Origin: JAVKBW01 sp040222995
GTDB lineage: Bacteria; Pseudomonadota; Alphaproteobacteria; UBA8366; Aestuariispiraceae
NCBI GenBank assembly: GCA_040222995.1
Contig: JAVKBW010000034.1
Coordinates: 81,827-145,826, forward strand
Length of the DNA stretch: 64,000 nt
Direction of reading: 5' to 3'
Shown here: positions 32,949 to 41,513 of the stretch, one piece after another
Numbering within the stretch: position 1 is the stretch's first letter
Layout of the letters: each line of letters starts with the position of its first letter
Position numbers and translations under genes: made by a program
The notes under the pieces: generated by a model
The model's input: only the letters and a program-made list of their open reading frames with translations
Told to the model about the DNA's origin: nothing
Databases searched by the model: none

Positions 32949-33121
32949 GGCGTGCCCTAGTGAGAGGTTAGCATAGGAAACAGTTTGCGGACACATATCC
33001 TGTAAGACTAGCCCGTAATCATTCTAATAATGTTTGAGGTAACTCCGTTAGGGTGCAGCATCTTTTCCAAAATTCAACATCCCAATATAGTATCGCCTCA
33101 ACCACCCACCCGGAACACACC

Positions 33122-34099
33122 ATGCCCTTCACCCCGCCTCTGCCTGACCACCCGATGCCGCTGTCGCCTGCCGTGCCGGAGGATCGTTCCGTGCCGTCGG
33201 CCCTTGCCTGGGCAAAGGAGAACGCGGACGAGATTCAGGCCGCCGCCGGCAGCGCCGGGGTGGTGCTGATCCGCGGGTTCGACATCGACACGCCGGAGGC
33301 CTTTCGCGCCGTCTGCCAGGCCATCGAGCCGGACCTGCGCACCTATACCGGCGGAGATTCGCCGCGCACCGGCGTGACCGACAAGGTCTATACCTCCACC
33401 GAATACGACCCGTCGCTGGAAGTGTTTCTGCACAACGAGCTGTCCTATGCCGGCTGGTCGCCGCGCCTGGTGTTTTTCTGCTGCCTGGTGCCGGCGCTGG
33501 AAGGCGGCGAAACGCCGGTCGCCGACGGGCGGCTGATCTACAAGACCCTGCCCGCCGACCTGCGCGACCGGTTCGAAAAACGCGGGATCGCCTATCTGCA
33601 ACATCTGTGGGATGAAGACGGCGCGCCCGGCATCGGCAAAAGCTGGCAGCAGACATTCGAGACGTCGGACCGGCAGGCGGTGGAAGATTACCTGCGCCAA
33701 TCAACCATGACCTGGGAGTGGACGGATTTCGGCATCCGCACCCGCGCGCCGCATCCCGCCGTCATCGCCCACCCGCAGACCGGCGAGGCCTGCTGGCGCA
33801 ACCAGGCCGACCAGTGGCACCGGGGGTTCGCCGGGGTGAAGACATCCTTCGGCGGGGCCGACGACCCGCGCTTCGATGCGGCGACAGCGGGCGAGGAAAC
33901 GCTGGGCAACCATGTCACCTATGGCGACGGCAGCGAAATCGACATCGCCGATCTTGAAACCGTGCGGCGGGTCAACCAGTCGGTGGAAGTTGCATTTCCC
34001 TGGCAGGCCGGCGATGTCATGGTGATCGACAACATTCTCGCCATGCACGGCCGCAAGCCCTATCGCGGGCCGCGCCGGGTTCTCGTGGCGATGGCCTGA
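33122..34099 (+). CDS. TauD/TfdA-like Fe(II)/2-oxoglutarate dioxygenase
   Basis: A 325-residue member of the TauD superfamily (SyrP/AmbC-like branch by pattern). Visible: GVVLIRGFDIDTPEAF, the HNELSYAGWSPRLVFFC segment (HxE half of the metal triad), GGETPVADGR, a Trp-rich middle (MTWEWTDFGIRTR) and, near the end, VMVIDNILAMHGRKPYRGPRR with the distal His and the Arg that binds 2-oxoglutarate. The substrate is not known. ATG 33122 is the family-like start; an upstream extension from 33053 lacks similarity. A class II aldolase gene begins 19 bases downstream, so the two likely form a small catabolic operon with the GNAT gene. Confidence 0.87.
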   Translation: MPFTPPLPDHPMPLSPAVPEDRSVPSALAWAKENADEIQAAAGSAGVVLIRGFDIDTPEAFRAVCQAIEPDLRTYTGGDSPRTGVTDKVYTSTEYDPSLEVFLHNELSYAGWSPRLVFFCCLVPALEGGETPVADGRLIYKTLPADLRDRFEKRGIAYLQHLWDEDGAPGIGKSWQQTFETSDRQAVEDYLRQSTMTWEWTDFGIRTRAPHPAVIAHPQTGEACWRNQADQWHRGFAGVKTSFGGADDPRFDAATAGEETLGNHVTYGDGSEIDIADLETVRRVNQSVEVAFPWQAGDVMVIDNILAMHGRKPYRGPRRVLVAMA

Positions 34100-34118
34100 C
34101 CGAAGAAAGAAGACCGCC

Positions 34119-34835
34119 ATGACCGATATTCACACTTTGCGCCGCGACCTTGCCGCCGCCTTCGTTCTCGCCGACCGGTTCGGCCTGTCGGAAGGCATCT
34201 GCAACCATTTTTCCGCCGTCGTGCCGGGCGATGCGGAACGCTACCTGATCAACCCGTTCGGCCTGCACTGGTCGGAAATGACGCCCGACAGCCTGCTGGT
34301 GATCGACGGCGAGGGCCGGGTTGTCGAAGGCGACGGCACGGTCGAGACCACGGCGCGGTTCATTCACATCGCCGGCCACCGCGCCAATGCGCGCCACAAG
34401 GCGCTGATGCACACCCACATGCCGCACGCGACCGCGCTGACCATGCTGCAGGGCGGGCATCTGGCGATGGCGCATCAGACGGCGGCGCGGTTCCACGACC
34501 GCATGGCGCATCACCCGTTTGGCGGGCTGGCGCTGGACGATTCCGAAGGGTCGCGGATCGCCGAGGCGCAGCGCGCTAACCCGGATGCCGATATCCTGTT
34601 TCTCGACAATCACGGGGTCACGGTCGGTGGCGAAAGCGTCGCCGTCGCCTTCGACGATCTGTATTATCTGGAACGCGCCTGCCGACAGCAGATTCTGGCG
34701 CAATCGACCGGCCTGCCGCTGAAGCTGATCGAGGGCCAGGTATTGCAGGAAACCAGACGCCAGAGCGAACAGGTGCGCGTGCCGCTGTCCGAAGGCCATT
34801 TCGCCGCGCTGCTGCGGGTTCACGGCCTGGCCTGA
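34119..34835 (+). CDS. Class II aldolase/adducin family protein
   Basis: A 238-residue class II aldolase/adducin-fold protein. Shown by GICNHFSAVVPG, LINPFGLHWSEM, the zinc-binding pair in LMHTHMPHATAL, and the third His in ILFLDNHGVTVGG. Family members include L-fuculose-phosphate aldolase, ribulose-5-phosphate epimerase and decarboxylating variants; the short length and absence of a clear phosphate loop do not tell which. It lies 19 bases after the TauD-like gene and 27 bases before a GNAT gene, all on the plus strand with high-GC codon use. Confidence 0.88.
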   Translation: MTDIHTLRRDLAAAFVLADRFGLSEGICNHFSAVVPGDAERYLINPFGLHWSEMTPDSLLVIDGEGRVVEGDGTVETTARFIHIAGHRANARHKALMHTHMPHATALTMLQGGHLAMAHQTAARFHDRMAHHPFGGLALDDSEGSRIAEAQRANPDADILFLDNHGVTVGGESVAVAFDDLYYLERACRQQILAQSTGLPLKLIEGQVLQETRRQSEQVRVPLSEGHFAALLRVHGLA

Positions 34836-34862
34836 AACGACGGAAACGGATCCGGCCCGCAC

Positions 34863-35330
34863 ATGCCCCTGACCTACCGCGAAATTACCGTCGACGATCT
34901 GCCGGCCGTCGTTCAGGTACGGTATTCCACCATTGAAAACGCCATCACGCCGGAAGAACTGGAAACCGGATACGGCGTGACGCCGGCCTCGCTGGCCGAG
35001 GCTTTGCGCGGCCCCGTGCGCGGCTGGCTGTGCGAGGATGACGGCATGGTCGCCGGCTTCGCCATGGGCGACCGGGAAACCGGCGAGGTGGGCGTGGTGG
35101 CGGTTCTGCCGTCACACGAAGGGTGCGGCATCGGCGTCGGGGTTCTGTCCCGGGTGCGCGACTGGCTGTTTTCCGAAGGGCATGACCGGATCTGGCTGAA
35201 GGCCAACCCCGATCCCGGCATCCGGGCCACCGGTTTCTATGAAAGACTCGGCTGGAAACCGACCGGCGAACACGTGGGCGACGATCATGTGCTGGAGCTT
35301 CACCGCCCCGGTGAACCGGTCTTTCGCTAA
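34863..35330 (+). CDS. GNAT family N-acetyltransferase
   Basis: A 155-residue GCN5-related acetyltransferase using acetyl-CoA. The sequence begins MPLTYREITVDDLPAVVQVRY and has the GNAT core: VAGFAMGDRETGEVGVVAVLP, the P-loop-like region HEGCGIGVGVLSRVRDWLF (the usual R/Q-x-x-G-x-G reads EGCGIG), and ATGFYERLGWKPTGE near the end. The acceptor is unknown. It is the last gene of the TauD-aldolase-GNAT run and its stop overlaps the stop of a convergent PAS gene by 4 bases. Confidence 0.88.
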   Translation: MPLTYREITVDDLPAVVQVRYSTIENAITPEELETGYGVTPASLAEALRGPVRGWLCEDDGMVAGFAMGDRETGEVGVVAVLPSHEGCGIGVGVLSRVRDWLFSEGHDRIWLKANPDPGIRATGFYERLGWKPTGEHVGDDHVLELHRPGEPVFR

Positions 35331-35842
35331 CCCTTCGCCCAGCCGGACATGCCGGCATGGGTCATCAGTTTTTCGTTCGGCTGCAGGTCGACCACGCTGA
35401 AGACCATCACCTTGTCTACCGTCGAGCCGTCGGACGCCAGCGGCAGAAAGATAACCTCGACCTTCGCCATGTTGTTGAAGGTCGTCGGTTCCGGCGTCGA
35501 ATCGAACAGCGGTTTTGCTGTTTCAGCGACATACCGGTAATTGCCGTCGCAGTATCCGCCGTCGAGGCCGGAATAGGCTTCTTCCAGATACATGCCCGTC
35601 GGGTCCTTGCCCCGGTGTTCCACTTCGCCTGTGCCGACAAGCCGGTAGCGGAATCGCGGGCCCGGATATTCAACATCGAGCAGCATGATGCTCGGCAGAT
35701 ACTTTTTCATTTCCGCCGGATCGATGTCGTGCCGACCCGGCAGCTTCCTGTCGGCGCATTTCGCCTTCCAATGATTGTAGACAGCCGCAATATCCCGATG
35801 ACAGGACTGCAGAAAATTCTCGTCGTAGGAACGATTGTCCAT
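35327..35842 (-). CDS. PAS-domain protein (alphaproteobacterial PAS_5 type)
   Basis: A 171-residue soluble protein in the layout of the small alphaproteobacterial PAS family: an N-terminal helix (CHRDIAAVYNHWKAKCADRKLPGRHDI, where the RxxPxRxDxDP-like pattern is typical), then MKKYLPSIMLLDVEYPGPRFRYRLVGTGEVEHRGKD, and beta strands ending VIFLPLASDG and VMVFSVVDLQ. Proteins of this type lack an output domain and are probably sensors or adaptors for membrane or cell-cycle events. Convergent with the GNAT gene; no other partner is adjacent. Confidence 0.78.
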   Translation of the reverse strand: MDNRSYDENFLQSCHRDIAAVYNHWKAKCADRKLPGRHDIDPAEMKKYLPSIMLLDVEYPGPRFRYRLVGTGEVEHRGKDPTGMYLEEAYSGLDGGYCDGNYRYVAETAKPLFDSTPEPTTFNNMAKVEVIFLPLASDGSTVDKVMVFSVVDLQPNEKLMTHAGMSGWAKG

Positions 35843-35948
35843 CCCGGTCGCCTAACCATCCAACATTATTCGCTTCCGGATTCTACACAATCATGATGAA
35901 CAAAATCTTAATCGATACAAACCACCGATAGAATGGCGAAGACGCCGG

Positions 35949-37190
35949 TCAACCACCGGCAACCGAAGTCTGCCGTCCGTTCTTCGCGGCGATCGCCGTG
36001 CCGGCGGCCCAGCCGGACGACCAGGCCCATTGAAAATTGTACCCGCCCAGCCATCCGGTGACATCGACGACCTCGCCGATGAAATACAGGCCGGGAACGT
36101 CCCGCGCATCCATGGTTCTGGAATTCAGGCCCTTCGTATCGACACCGCCCGATGTCACTTCCGCCGTCCGGTATCCTTCCGTGCCGACCGGATAGATTTC
36201 CCAGCCGTTTATCATGCCGCTCACGTCCTGCAGGGCGGTGTCATTCATATCCGCCAAGTTGCCTGTAAATCCGGCGCGCGCCGCGATATCGCCGGCAAGA
36301 CGACGGGGCAGGAAATCCGCCAGAACCGTCGACAGCGACTTTCGCCCCTGCCGCGCGCGGCTTTCCTTCAGGCTGGCGAGGACATCCTTTCCGGGCAAAA
36401 GCGAAAGCACGATCGGCAGCTTTTCCCGCCAATAAGACGAAATCTGCAGGATTGCCGGGCCGGACAGGCCGCGATGGGTAAACAGTACCGCCTCGTCGAA
36501 CCGGGCGGCGCCGCATTCGACAGACGCCTCCACCGCCACCCCCGCCAATTCCTTGAACCGGCCGGACAGCTCTTCGCCGAAAGTCAGCGGCACCAGGGCG
36601 GGCCGCGTTTCGGTCACGGCAAGTCCGAACTGTTCGGCAATCTGGTAGCCGAACCCTGTCGCCCCCATTTTCGGGATCGACTTGCCGCCGCAGGCGATCA
36701 CGACATTGCGGCAATCCAGGTTTCTCCGCTCGCCCCGGCAATCCAGATCGACCGAAAAACCGGCTTCAGTCCGGGTGATCGACGTCAGGCTGGTTTCCAG
36801 CCAAAGGCCGGCGCCGCCTTTTTCCATCTCGGCAAGCAGCATCGAGATGATATCCTTCGCGGACGTATCGCAGAATAGCTGCCCCAGGGTCTTTTCGTGA
36901 TACGGAATGCCGTAACGGGCCACCAGATCGATAAAGTCGAATTGCGTGTACCGCTTCAGGGCCGATTTCGCGAAATGCGGATTACCGGAAATGAAATTAT
37001 CCGGCCCGGTATGCAGGTTCGTGAAGTTGCAGCGCCCGCCGCCCGATATGCGGATTTTCTCGCCCGGCGCTTTCGCGTGATCGATAACCAGCACGCGTCC
37101 GGGGCCGGCGGCCGCGTGGATCGCGCACATCATGCCGGCAGCGCCGGCGCCCAGAACAAGAGTATCGACGGAATGAAGGGGTGAGGTCAC
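35949..37190 (-). CDS. NAD(P)/FAD-dependent oxidoreductase, HI0933/BaiN-like
   Basis: A 413-residue flavoprotein. N-terminal dinucleotide motif VLGAGAAGMMCAIHAA, then the family signature KIRISGGGRCNFTN, the middle Cys-rich segment (ECGAARFDEAVLFTHRGLSGPAIL) and the C-terminal FAD segment VTSGGVDTKGLN ... GLYFIGEVVDVTGWLGGYNFQWAWSSG. The family (HI0933, BaiN/RdsA) is common but its physiological substrate is generally unknown. Length is normal. It stands alone between the PAS gene and the divergent SulP gene. Confidence 0.93.
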   Translation of the reverse strand: MTSPLHSVDTLVLGAGAAGMMCAIHAAAGPGRVLVIDHAKAPGEKIRISGGGRCNFTNLHTGPDNFISGNPHFAKSALKRYTQFDFIDLVARYGIPYHEKTLGQLFCDTSAKDIISMLLAEMEKGGAGLWLETSLTSITRTEAGFSVDLDCRGERRNLDCRNVVIACGGKSIPKMGATGFGYQIAEQFGLAVTETRPALVPLTFGEELSGRFKELAGVAVEASVECGAARFDEAVLFTHRGLSGPAILQISSYWREKLPIVLSLLPGKDVLASLKESRARQGRKSLSTVLADFLPRRLAGDIAARAGFTGNLADMNDTALQDVSGMINGWEIYPVGTEGYRTAEVTSGGVDTKGLNSRTMDARDVPGLYFIGEVVDVTGWLGGYNFQWAWSSGWAAGTAIAAKNGRQTSVAGG

Positions 37191-37354
37191 GTACCGGCAA
37201 TCTTCTGTATTTTCATGAAACGCAAGCGCCGAGTTTTATACCGTCATTGCACCCCAAACCAGACAGTCCGAGACGCCATCTGGATATTGCAGCGCAGCAA
37301 AAATGCTTTAAGAGTTGAGCCTCCCTATACCTGCCAGCCGACCGGAGCAACTCT

Positions 37355-38965
37355 GTGCCGAAGCAAATACTCGATTCATTCTCCAGAAGCCTCGCCCTGT
37401 CCGACTGGACCGGCGCCGATGAAGCCGGTTTCACGCCACGGCGGCTTTGGATCGAATTGCTGTCCGGCCTGACCGTCGCTCTCGCCCTGGTGCCCGAGGC
37501 CGTCGCCTTCGCCTTCGTCGCCGGCGTACACCCGCTGGTCGGCCTGTATGCGGCCTTTATCGTCGGCCTGATCACCGCGCTGATCGGCGGTCGGCCCGGC
37601 ATGATTTCCGGCGCGACCGGCGCGCTGGCGGTGGTCATGGTGGCGCTGGTGGCGACGCATGGCGTTCAGTACCTGTTCGCAACCGTCGTTCTGATGGGCA
37701 TAATGCAGATGCTGGCCGGGGTCTTCCACCTCGGCAAGTTCATCCGTCTGGTGCCCCACCCGGTGATGCTGGGTTTTGTGAACGGGCTGGCGATCGTGAT
37801 TTTTCTGGCGCAGCTCAGCCAGTTCCAGATCCATGACGCCGAAGGCGGCAAGGTCTGGATGAACGGCTGGCCGCTGGTCAACATGCTGGGCCTTGTCGCC
37901 CTCACGATGGCGATCATCTGGGCCGTGCCGAAAGTTACCAAACTCATCCCCGCCCCTCTGGCCGGGATCGGCGTCGTGGCCGGTATCGTGATCTTCTTCG
38001 GAATCGACGTTCCGCGCGTCGGCGATCTGGCCTCGATCAAGGGAAGCCTGCCCGATTTCAGTATCCCGATGGTGCCGCTGACGTTTGAGACACTGAGAAT
38101 CATCTTTCCCTATGCCGGCATTCTGGCGATGATCGGCCTGATCGAAAGCCTGCTGACCCTCAACCTGGTCGGCGAAATCACCGGCAAGCGCGGTGGGGCG
38201 TCGCAGGAATGCATCGGCCAGGGCATCGCCAACACCGTCACCGGCTTTTTCGGCGGCATGGGCGGGTGCGCGATGATCGGCCAGTCCATGATCAACGTGA
38301 AATCCGGCGGTCGCACGCGGCTTTCCGGTATTTCCGCCGCCCTGTTTCTGCTGGCCTTCATTCTGGTTGGCTCAAGCCTTATCGAACAGATCCCGCTGGC
38401 GGCCCTTGTCGGCGTGATGTTCATGGTGGTTATCGGCACATTCGCCTGGCGCAGCATTGTGGTTCTGCGCCGCATTCCGCTGACCGACGCCCTCGTCATC
38501 GCGCTGGTCACCGCTGTGACGGTGATGACGGACCTGGCGATTGCGGTCGTTGTCGGCGTTATCGTTTCGGCGCTCGCCTATGCCTGGAACAATGCGACGC
38601 GGATCAGGGCCTATACCGAAATCTCGCCCGAAGGATCGAAAATCTACCGCATCGAAGGCCCGCTGTTTTTCGGGTCGACCGACGGGTTTGCCGAACTGTT
38701 CACGATCGACGACGACCCGAATGCCGTGGTTGTCGATTTCATGAACAGCCGTGTCGTCGATCAGTCGGCGCTGCAGGCGATCGAAGATCTCGCCAGGAAG
38801 TACGAAACCGTCGGCAAGACGCTGCAACTGCGGCACCTGTCGCACGACTGCCACCGCCTGCTGAACCGCGCCGGGCAACTGATGGTGGATTCAGACGACG
38901 ACCCCGATTACGGTCTGGCGGTCGACTATTCGGTTAGAACCGGCATGCTGAGCGGCGGCCACTAG
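37355..38965 (+). CDS. SulP family anion transporter with STAS domain
   Basis: A 536-residue inner-membrane permease. A cytosolic N-terminus of ~35 residues leads into about twelve helices with the SulP entry signature (ELLSGLTVALALVPEAVAFAFVAGVHPLVGLYAAF) and GGRPGMISGATGA. The C-terminal ~110 residues form a STAS domain (GPLFFGSTDGFAELF ... VVVDFMNSRVVDQSALQAIEDL). SulP proteins carry sulfate, bicarbonate or dicarboxylates; the substrate here is open. It uses a GTG start. The stop overlaps the convergent rfbD stop by 4 bases. Confidence 0.92.
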   Translation: MPKQILDSFSRSLALSDWTGADEAGFTPRRLWIELLSGLTVALALVPEAVAFAFVAGVHPLVGLYAAFIVGLITALIGGRPGMISGATGALAVVMVALVATHGVQYLFATVVLMGIMQMLAGVFHLGKFIRLVPHPVMLGFVNGLAIVIFLAQLSQFQIHDAEGGKVWMNGWPLVNMLGLVALTMAIIWAVPKVTKLIPAPLAGIGVVAGIVIFFGIDVPRVGDLASIKGSLPDFSIPMVPLTFETLRIIFPYAGILAMIGLIESLLTLNLVGEITGKRGGASQECIGQGIANTVTGFFGGMGGCAMIGQSMINVKSGGRTRLSGISAALFLLAFILVGSSLIEQIPLAALVGVMFMVVIGTFAWRSIVVLRRIPLTDALVIALVTAVTVMTDLAIAVVVGVIVSALAYAWNNATRIRAYTEISPEGSKIYRIEGPLFFGSTDGFAELFTIDDDPNAVVVDFMNSRVVDQSALQAIEDLARKYETVGKTLQLRHLSHDCHRLLNRAGQLMVDSDDDPDYGLAVDYSVRTGMLSGGH

Positions 38966-39858
38966 GCCGGACTGGGGCCGAACTTGCGGTCCAGAACCTC
39001 ATCCAGCGCATCCCGCCACGAAAGCGGCGTAATCCCGAACATTTCCCTCAACCGCGTCGTATCCAGCACGCTGTAAGCGGGCCTTGCCGCCGGTGTCGGG
39101 TAGTCGGCCGTCGTGATCGGCTTGATTTTGCGGCAGGCGAAGGTTTCACCGCGCACCTTGGCTCCGTCTACAATGGCGCTGGCGAAATCGAACCAGGAAC
39201 ACTGGCCGGCGCAAACCGCATGCACCGTCGCCTGCAATGTTTCATCCAGAGATGCGGGACCGGACAGAATTGACGCCGTCGCCTCGGCCAGCCACAGCGT
39301 GCTTGTGGGACAGCCGGTCTGATCGCCAACAATGCCCAGTTCCTCGCGTTCCGCAGCCAACCGCAGAATGGTCAGGAAAAAGTTCTTGCCGGTCGGGCCA
39401 TACACCCAGGCCGTCCGCAAGATGAGATGCCGGCACCCGCTATCCCGGATTGCCTGCTCCCCCGCCAGTTTGGATGCTCCATACGCATTCGCCGGCGAAA
39501 CAGGGTCGTCTTCCAGGTAAGGCCTTTCGCCGTTGCCATCGAATACGTAGTCCGTCGAATAATGCAGCAGAAGTGCGTTCAGGTCTTTGGCCGCCCCGCC
39601 CAGTTCGCCGGCGGATTCTCCATTCGCCGCATGGGCTTGCTCTGCTTCCGTTTCCGCCAGATCGACCGCCGTATAGGCCGCCGCGTTGACGATCACGTCC
39701 GGCTTCACCGACTGCACGAACGCGGCAACGCCCGATGGCTGCGACAGATCGCATTCGGCGCGGGTAGCGACGACAACCTCGCCCAGGGCCGGCAGCCGAT
39801 CCTGCAATGCCGTTCCCAGTTGGCCGTTTCCTCCCAGCAGCAAAATTCGCATTTTCAT
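38962..39858 (-). CDS. rfbD: dTDP-4-dehydrorhamnose reductase
   Basis: A 298-residue short-chain reductase that makes dTDP-L-rhamnose for surface polysaccharides. N-terminal Rossmann motif RILLLGGNGQLGTAL, VIVNAAAYTAVDLAE, the STDYVFDG segment, catalytic YGASKLAGEQA (YxxxK), LRTAWVYGPTGKNF and DQTGCPTST. The Pro/Ala-rich end is ordinary. Two ATGs (39858, 39852) are possible. The rest of the rhamnose set (rfbA, B, C) is not in the window, so this copy is separated from its pathway genes. An agmatinase-like gene lies 3 bases upstream, probably co-transcribed. Confidence 0.93.
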   Translation of the reverse strand: MKMRILLLGGNGQLGTALQDRLPALGEVVVATRAECDLSQPSGVAAFVQSVKPDVIVNAAAYTAVDLAETEAEQAHAANGESAGELGGAAKDLNALLLHYSTDYVFDGNGERPYLEDDPVSPANAYGASKLAGEQAIRDSGCRHLILRTAWVYGPTGKNFFLTILRLAAEREELGIVGDQTGCPTSTLWLAEATASILSGPASLDETLQATVHAVCAGQCSWFDFASAIVDGAKVRGETFACRKIKPITTADYPTPAARPAYSVLDTTRLREMFGITPLSWRDALDEVLDRKFGPSPA

Positions 39859-39861
39859 TCC

Positions 39862-40836
39862 TTAGTCGTAGTAACCGGCCCGCACCGTCGCGCCGATGAA
39901 ATTGCAGATCAGCCGTTCGGCATAGGTCATCGTCAGATCGCGGACATCGTAGGATGGCGCGATTTCCACCAGATCCATTCCAAGAATTCGGCCTTTGCTG
40001 GCCAGACCATGTATCAGCTTGTGGGTTTCCCGCCAACTCAGCCCGCCCGGCGCCGGTGCCATCACGCCGGGCATGATGGTCGGGTCGATCCCGTCGGCAT
40101 CGATGGTCAGATAGTACGGCCCGCCATCCGGTATCCGGTCCAGCACCGCCTGCATGCCGATTTCTTCCAGTTCGTAGGCGGTGATCAGATCAGCGCCATA
40201 GGCGCGGGCATCGGCCACTTCTTCTTCCCGCGCGCTGCCCGTGCCCCGCAGGCCGATCTGGATGATATCGCCGAACCAGTCCATTTCGGATGCCCGGCGG
40301 ATCGGGCTGGAATACCCTTCTGTGACGCCATTTACATCGTCCCGCCAATCCAGATGAGCGTCGACATGCACCAGGGTTATCTTTTCCGGACGCTCCAGAG
40401 CGCGCATGATCGGGATGGGAATGCCGTGGTCACCGCCCAGCGTAATCAGCACGGACCCGGCATCGAATATCTTCCGCGCCGCGGCTTTGGCCCGGCGGTA
40501 GTGTTCCTGCGGATCGCCCAGAACAGAGGAAACGTTGCCGCAATCGACCACGCGAATGTCCCTGCCGGCGAACAACGGACCGCCAAGGTCCCAATCGAAA
40601 TGAGTGCGGGTTTCCACCGGCCACAAACCGGCCCGGCGAATGGCGTCCGGCGCGAGGCTCTGGTCGTTGGCCTGTTCGCCGACCGTATAGGGCAAACCAT
40701 ACGGAACGCCCAGAATGGCGATATCCGCCGCCAGGGCATCCAGATCGGTGACGAGCGGAAAATCGAGAAATGTTGACGGCGCGCCTTTCGGCGCTTCGGT
40801 TAACCGGATCAATGCTTTACATCCCCTGATTTGCAA
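39862..40836 (-). CDS. Agmatinase/arginase family ureohydrolase
   Basis: A 324-residue Mn-dependent ureohydrolase-fold protein. Metal ligands are visible in LITLGGDHGIPIP, LVHVDAHLDWRDD and TIDADGIDPTIMPG; GGLSWRETHKLIHGLA and MDLVEIAPSYD follow, as in agmatinases. It would hydrolyse agmatine or a related guanidino compound, giving urea. The substrate-specificity loop (VNGVTEGYSSPIRR) differs from E. coli SpeB (which has GTPFRRA), so guanidinobutyrase or another specificity is possible. It is 3 bases upstream of rfbD on the same strand. Confidence 0.88.
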   Translation of the reverse strand: MQIRGCKALIRLTEAPKGAPSTFLDFPLVTDLDALAADIAILGVPYGLPYTVGEQANDQSLAPDAIRRAGLWPVETRTHFDWDLGGPLFAGRDIRVVDCGNVSSVLGDPQEHYRRAKAAARKIFDAGSVLITLGGDHGIPIPIMRALERPEKITLVHVDAHLDWRDDVNGVTEGYSSPIRRASEMDWFGDIIQIGLRGTGSAREEEVADARAYGADLITAYELEEIGMQAVLDRIPDGGPYYLTIDADGIDPTIMPGVMAPAPGGLSWRETHKLIHGLASKGRILGMDLVEIAPSYDVRDLTMTYAERLICNFIGATVRAGYYD

Positions 40837-40976
40837 TTAGGCATGGAAAATTATCCCTTCAGCTAATACTTAACCCAAAGACCTGTCCATGATCGATTGT
40901 TTTCGACGACGGTTTTGGCCAATGGGTATCTGCCTGTGTTATGCAGTGCAACGGACTGATATGAATGGATGGCACG

Positions 40977-41501
40977 ATGAAAAAATTCGCTCTGGTATTG
41001 TTTGGTTTTCTGATCCTGCCGGTAGCCGGTTTCGCGCAGACACCGGCGGACACGGCGTTTGAAGAACGCGTCTCCCAGGTCCTTCAGGAACGGCTGAACC
41101 TGCGATCCAACGTCCAGGCGCTTGATGCAGGCGGCACCGATCTGGCTGTCAAAACCCTGATCGAAGGAACGCCGCAGGTCGCATTGCTCGGCAATGCACG
41201 AATTGTCGGCAACCGTGACGACGGAACGCCGTCACAGCTTTCGTTCTCGGTGATCCTGTTGCCGGATGCGAAGTTTATGGCCGGCCGCGAACAGGTTCTG
41301 GAATTCACCAACCGCTGGAACGGCCAGATCCTGCCGCTGCGGCTGGTCGCCCAGACCGATACGGTCGCCATGGTGACATCGCGCCTGATCGATCTGAGAT
41401 ATCCGATGGAGGACGATGAAATCGTCGGCATGTATGTGTTCATGATGCAGACATGGCAGTCCGTCCTGCAGGATTTGCAGGCAAACGCCATCCTGCCCTG
41501 A
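40977..41501 (+). CDS. Secreted YbjN-like hypothetical protein
   Basis: A 174-residue exported protein. The signal peptide MKKFALVLFGFLILPVAGFAQ ends near residue 21. The mature part has a central VLEFTNRWNGQILPLRLVAQTD segment followed by beta strands and a terminal helix (VGMYVFMMQTWQSVLQDLQ), reminiscent of the YbjN/T3SS-chaperone-like fold, but the likeness is weak. ATG 40977 gives a clean signal peptide; an in-frame ATG is 12 bases upstream. It ends 12 bases before the stop of the convergent protease gene. Function unknown. Confidence 0.6.
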   Translation: MKKFALVLFGFLILPVAGFAQTPADTAFEERVSQVLQERLNLRSNVQALDAGGTDLAVKTLIEGTPQVALLGNARIVGNRDDGTPSQLSFSVILLPDAKFMAGREQVLEFTNRWNGQILPLRLVAQTDTVAMVTSRLIDLRYPMEDDEIVGMYVFMMQTWQSVLQDLQANAILP

Positions 41502-41513
41502 GGAAAGAGCGGA

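Noticed and set aside
30882..33060. Possible integrative island at tRNA-Arg
   Set aside because: No integrase and no duplicate of the tRNA-Arg 3' end was found on the far side, so a classic tRNA-island call is not supported; kept only as an accessory pocket.
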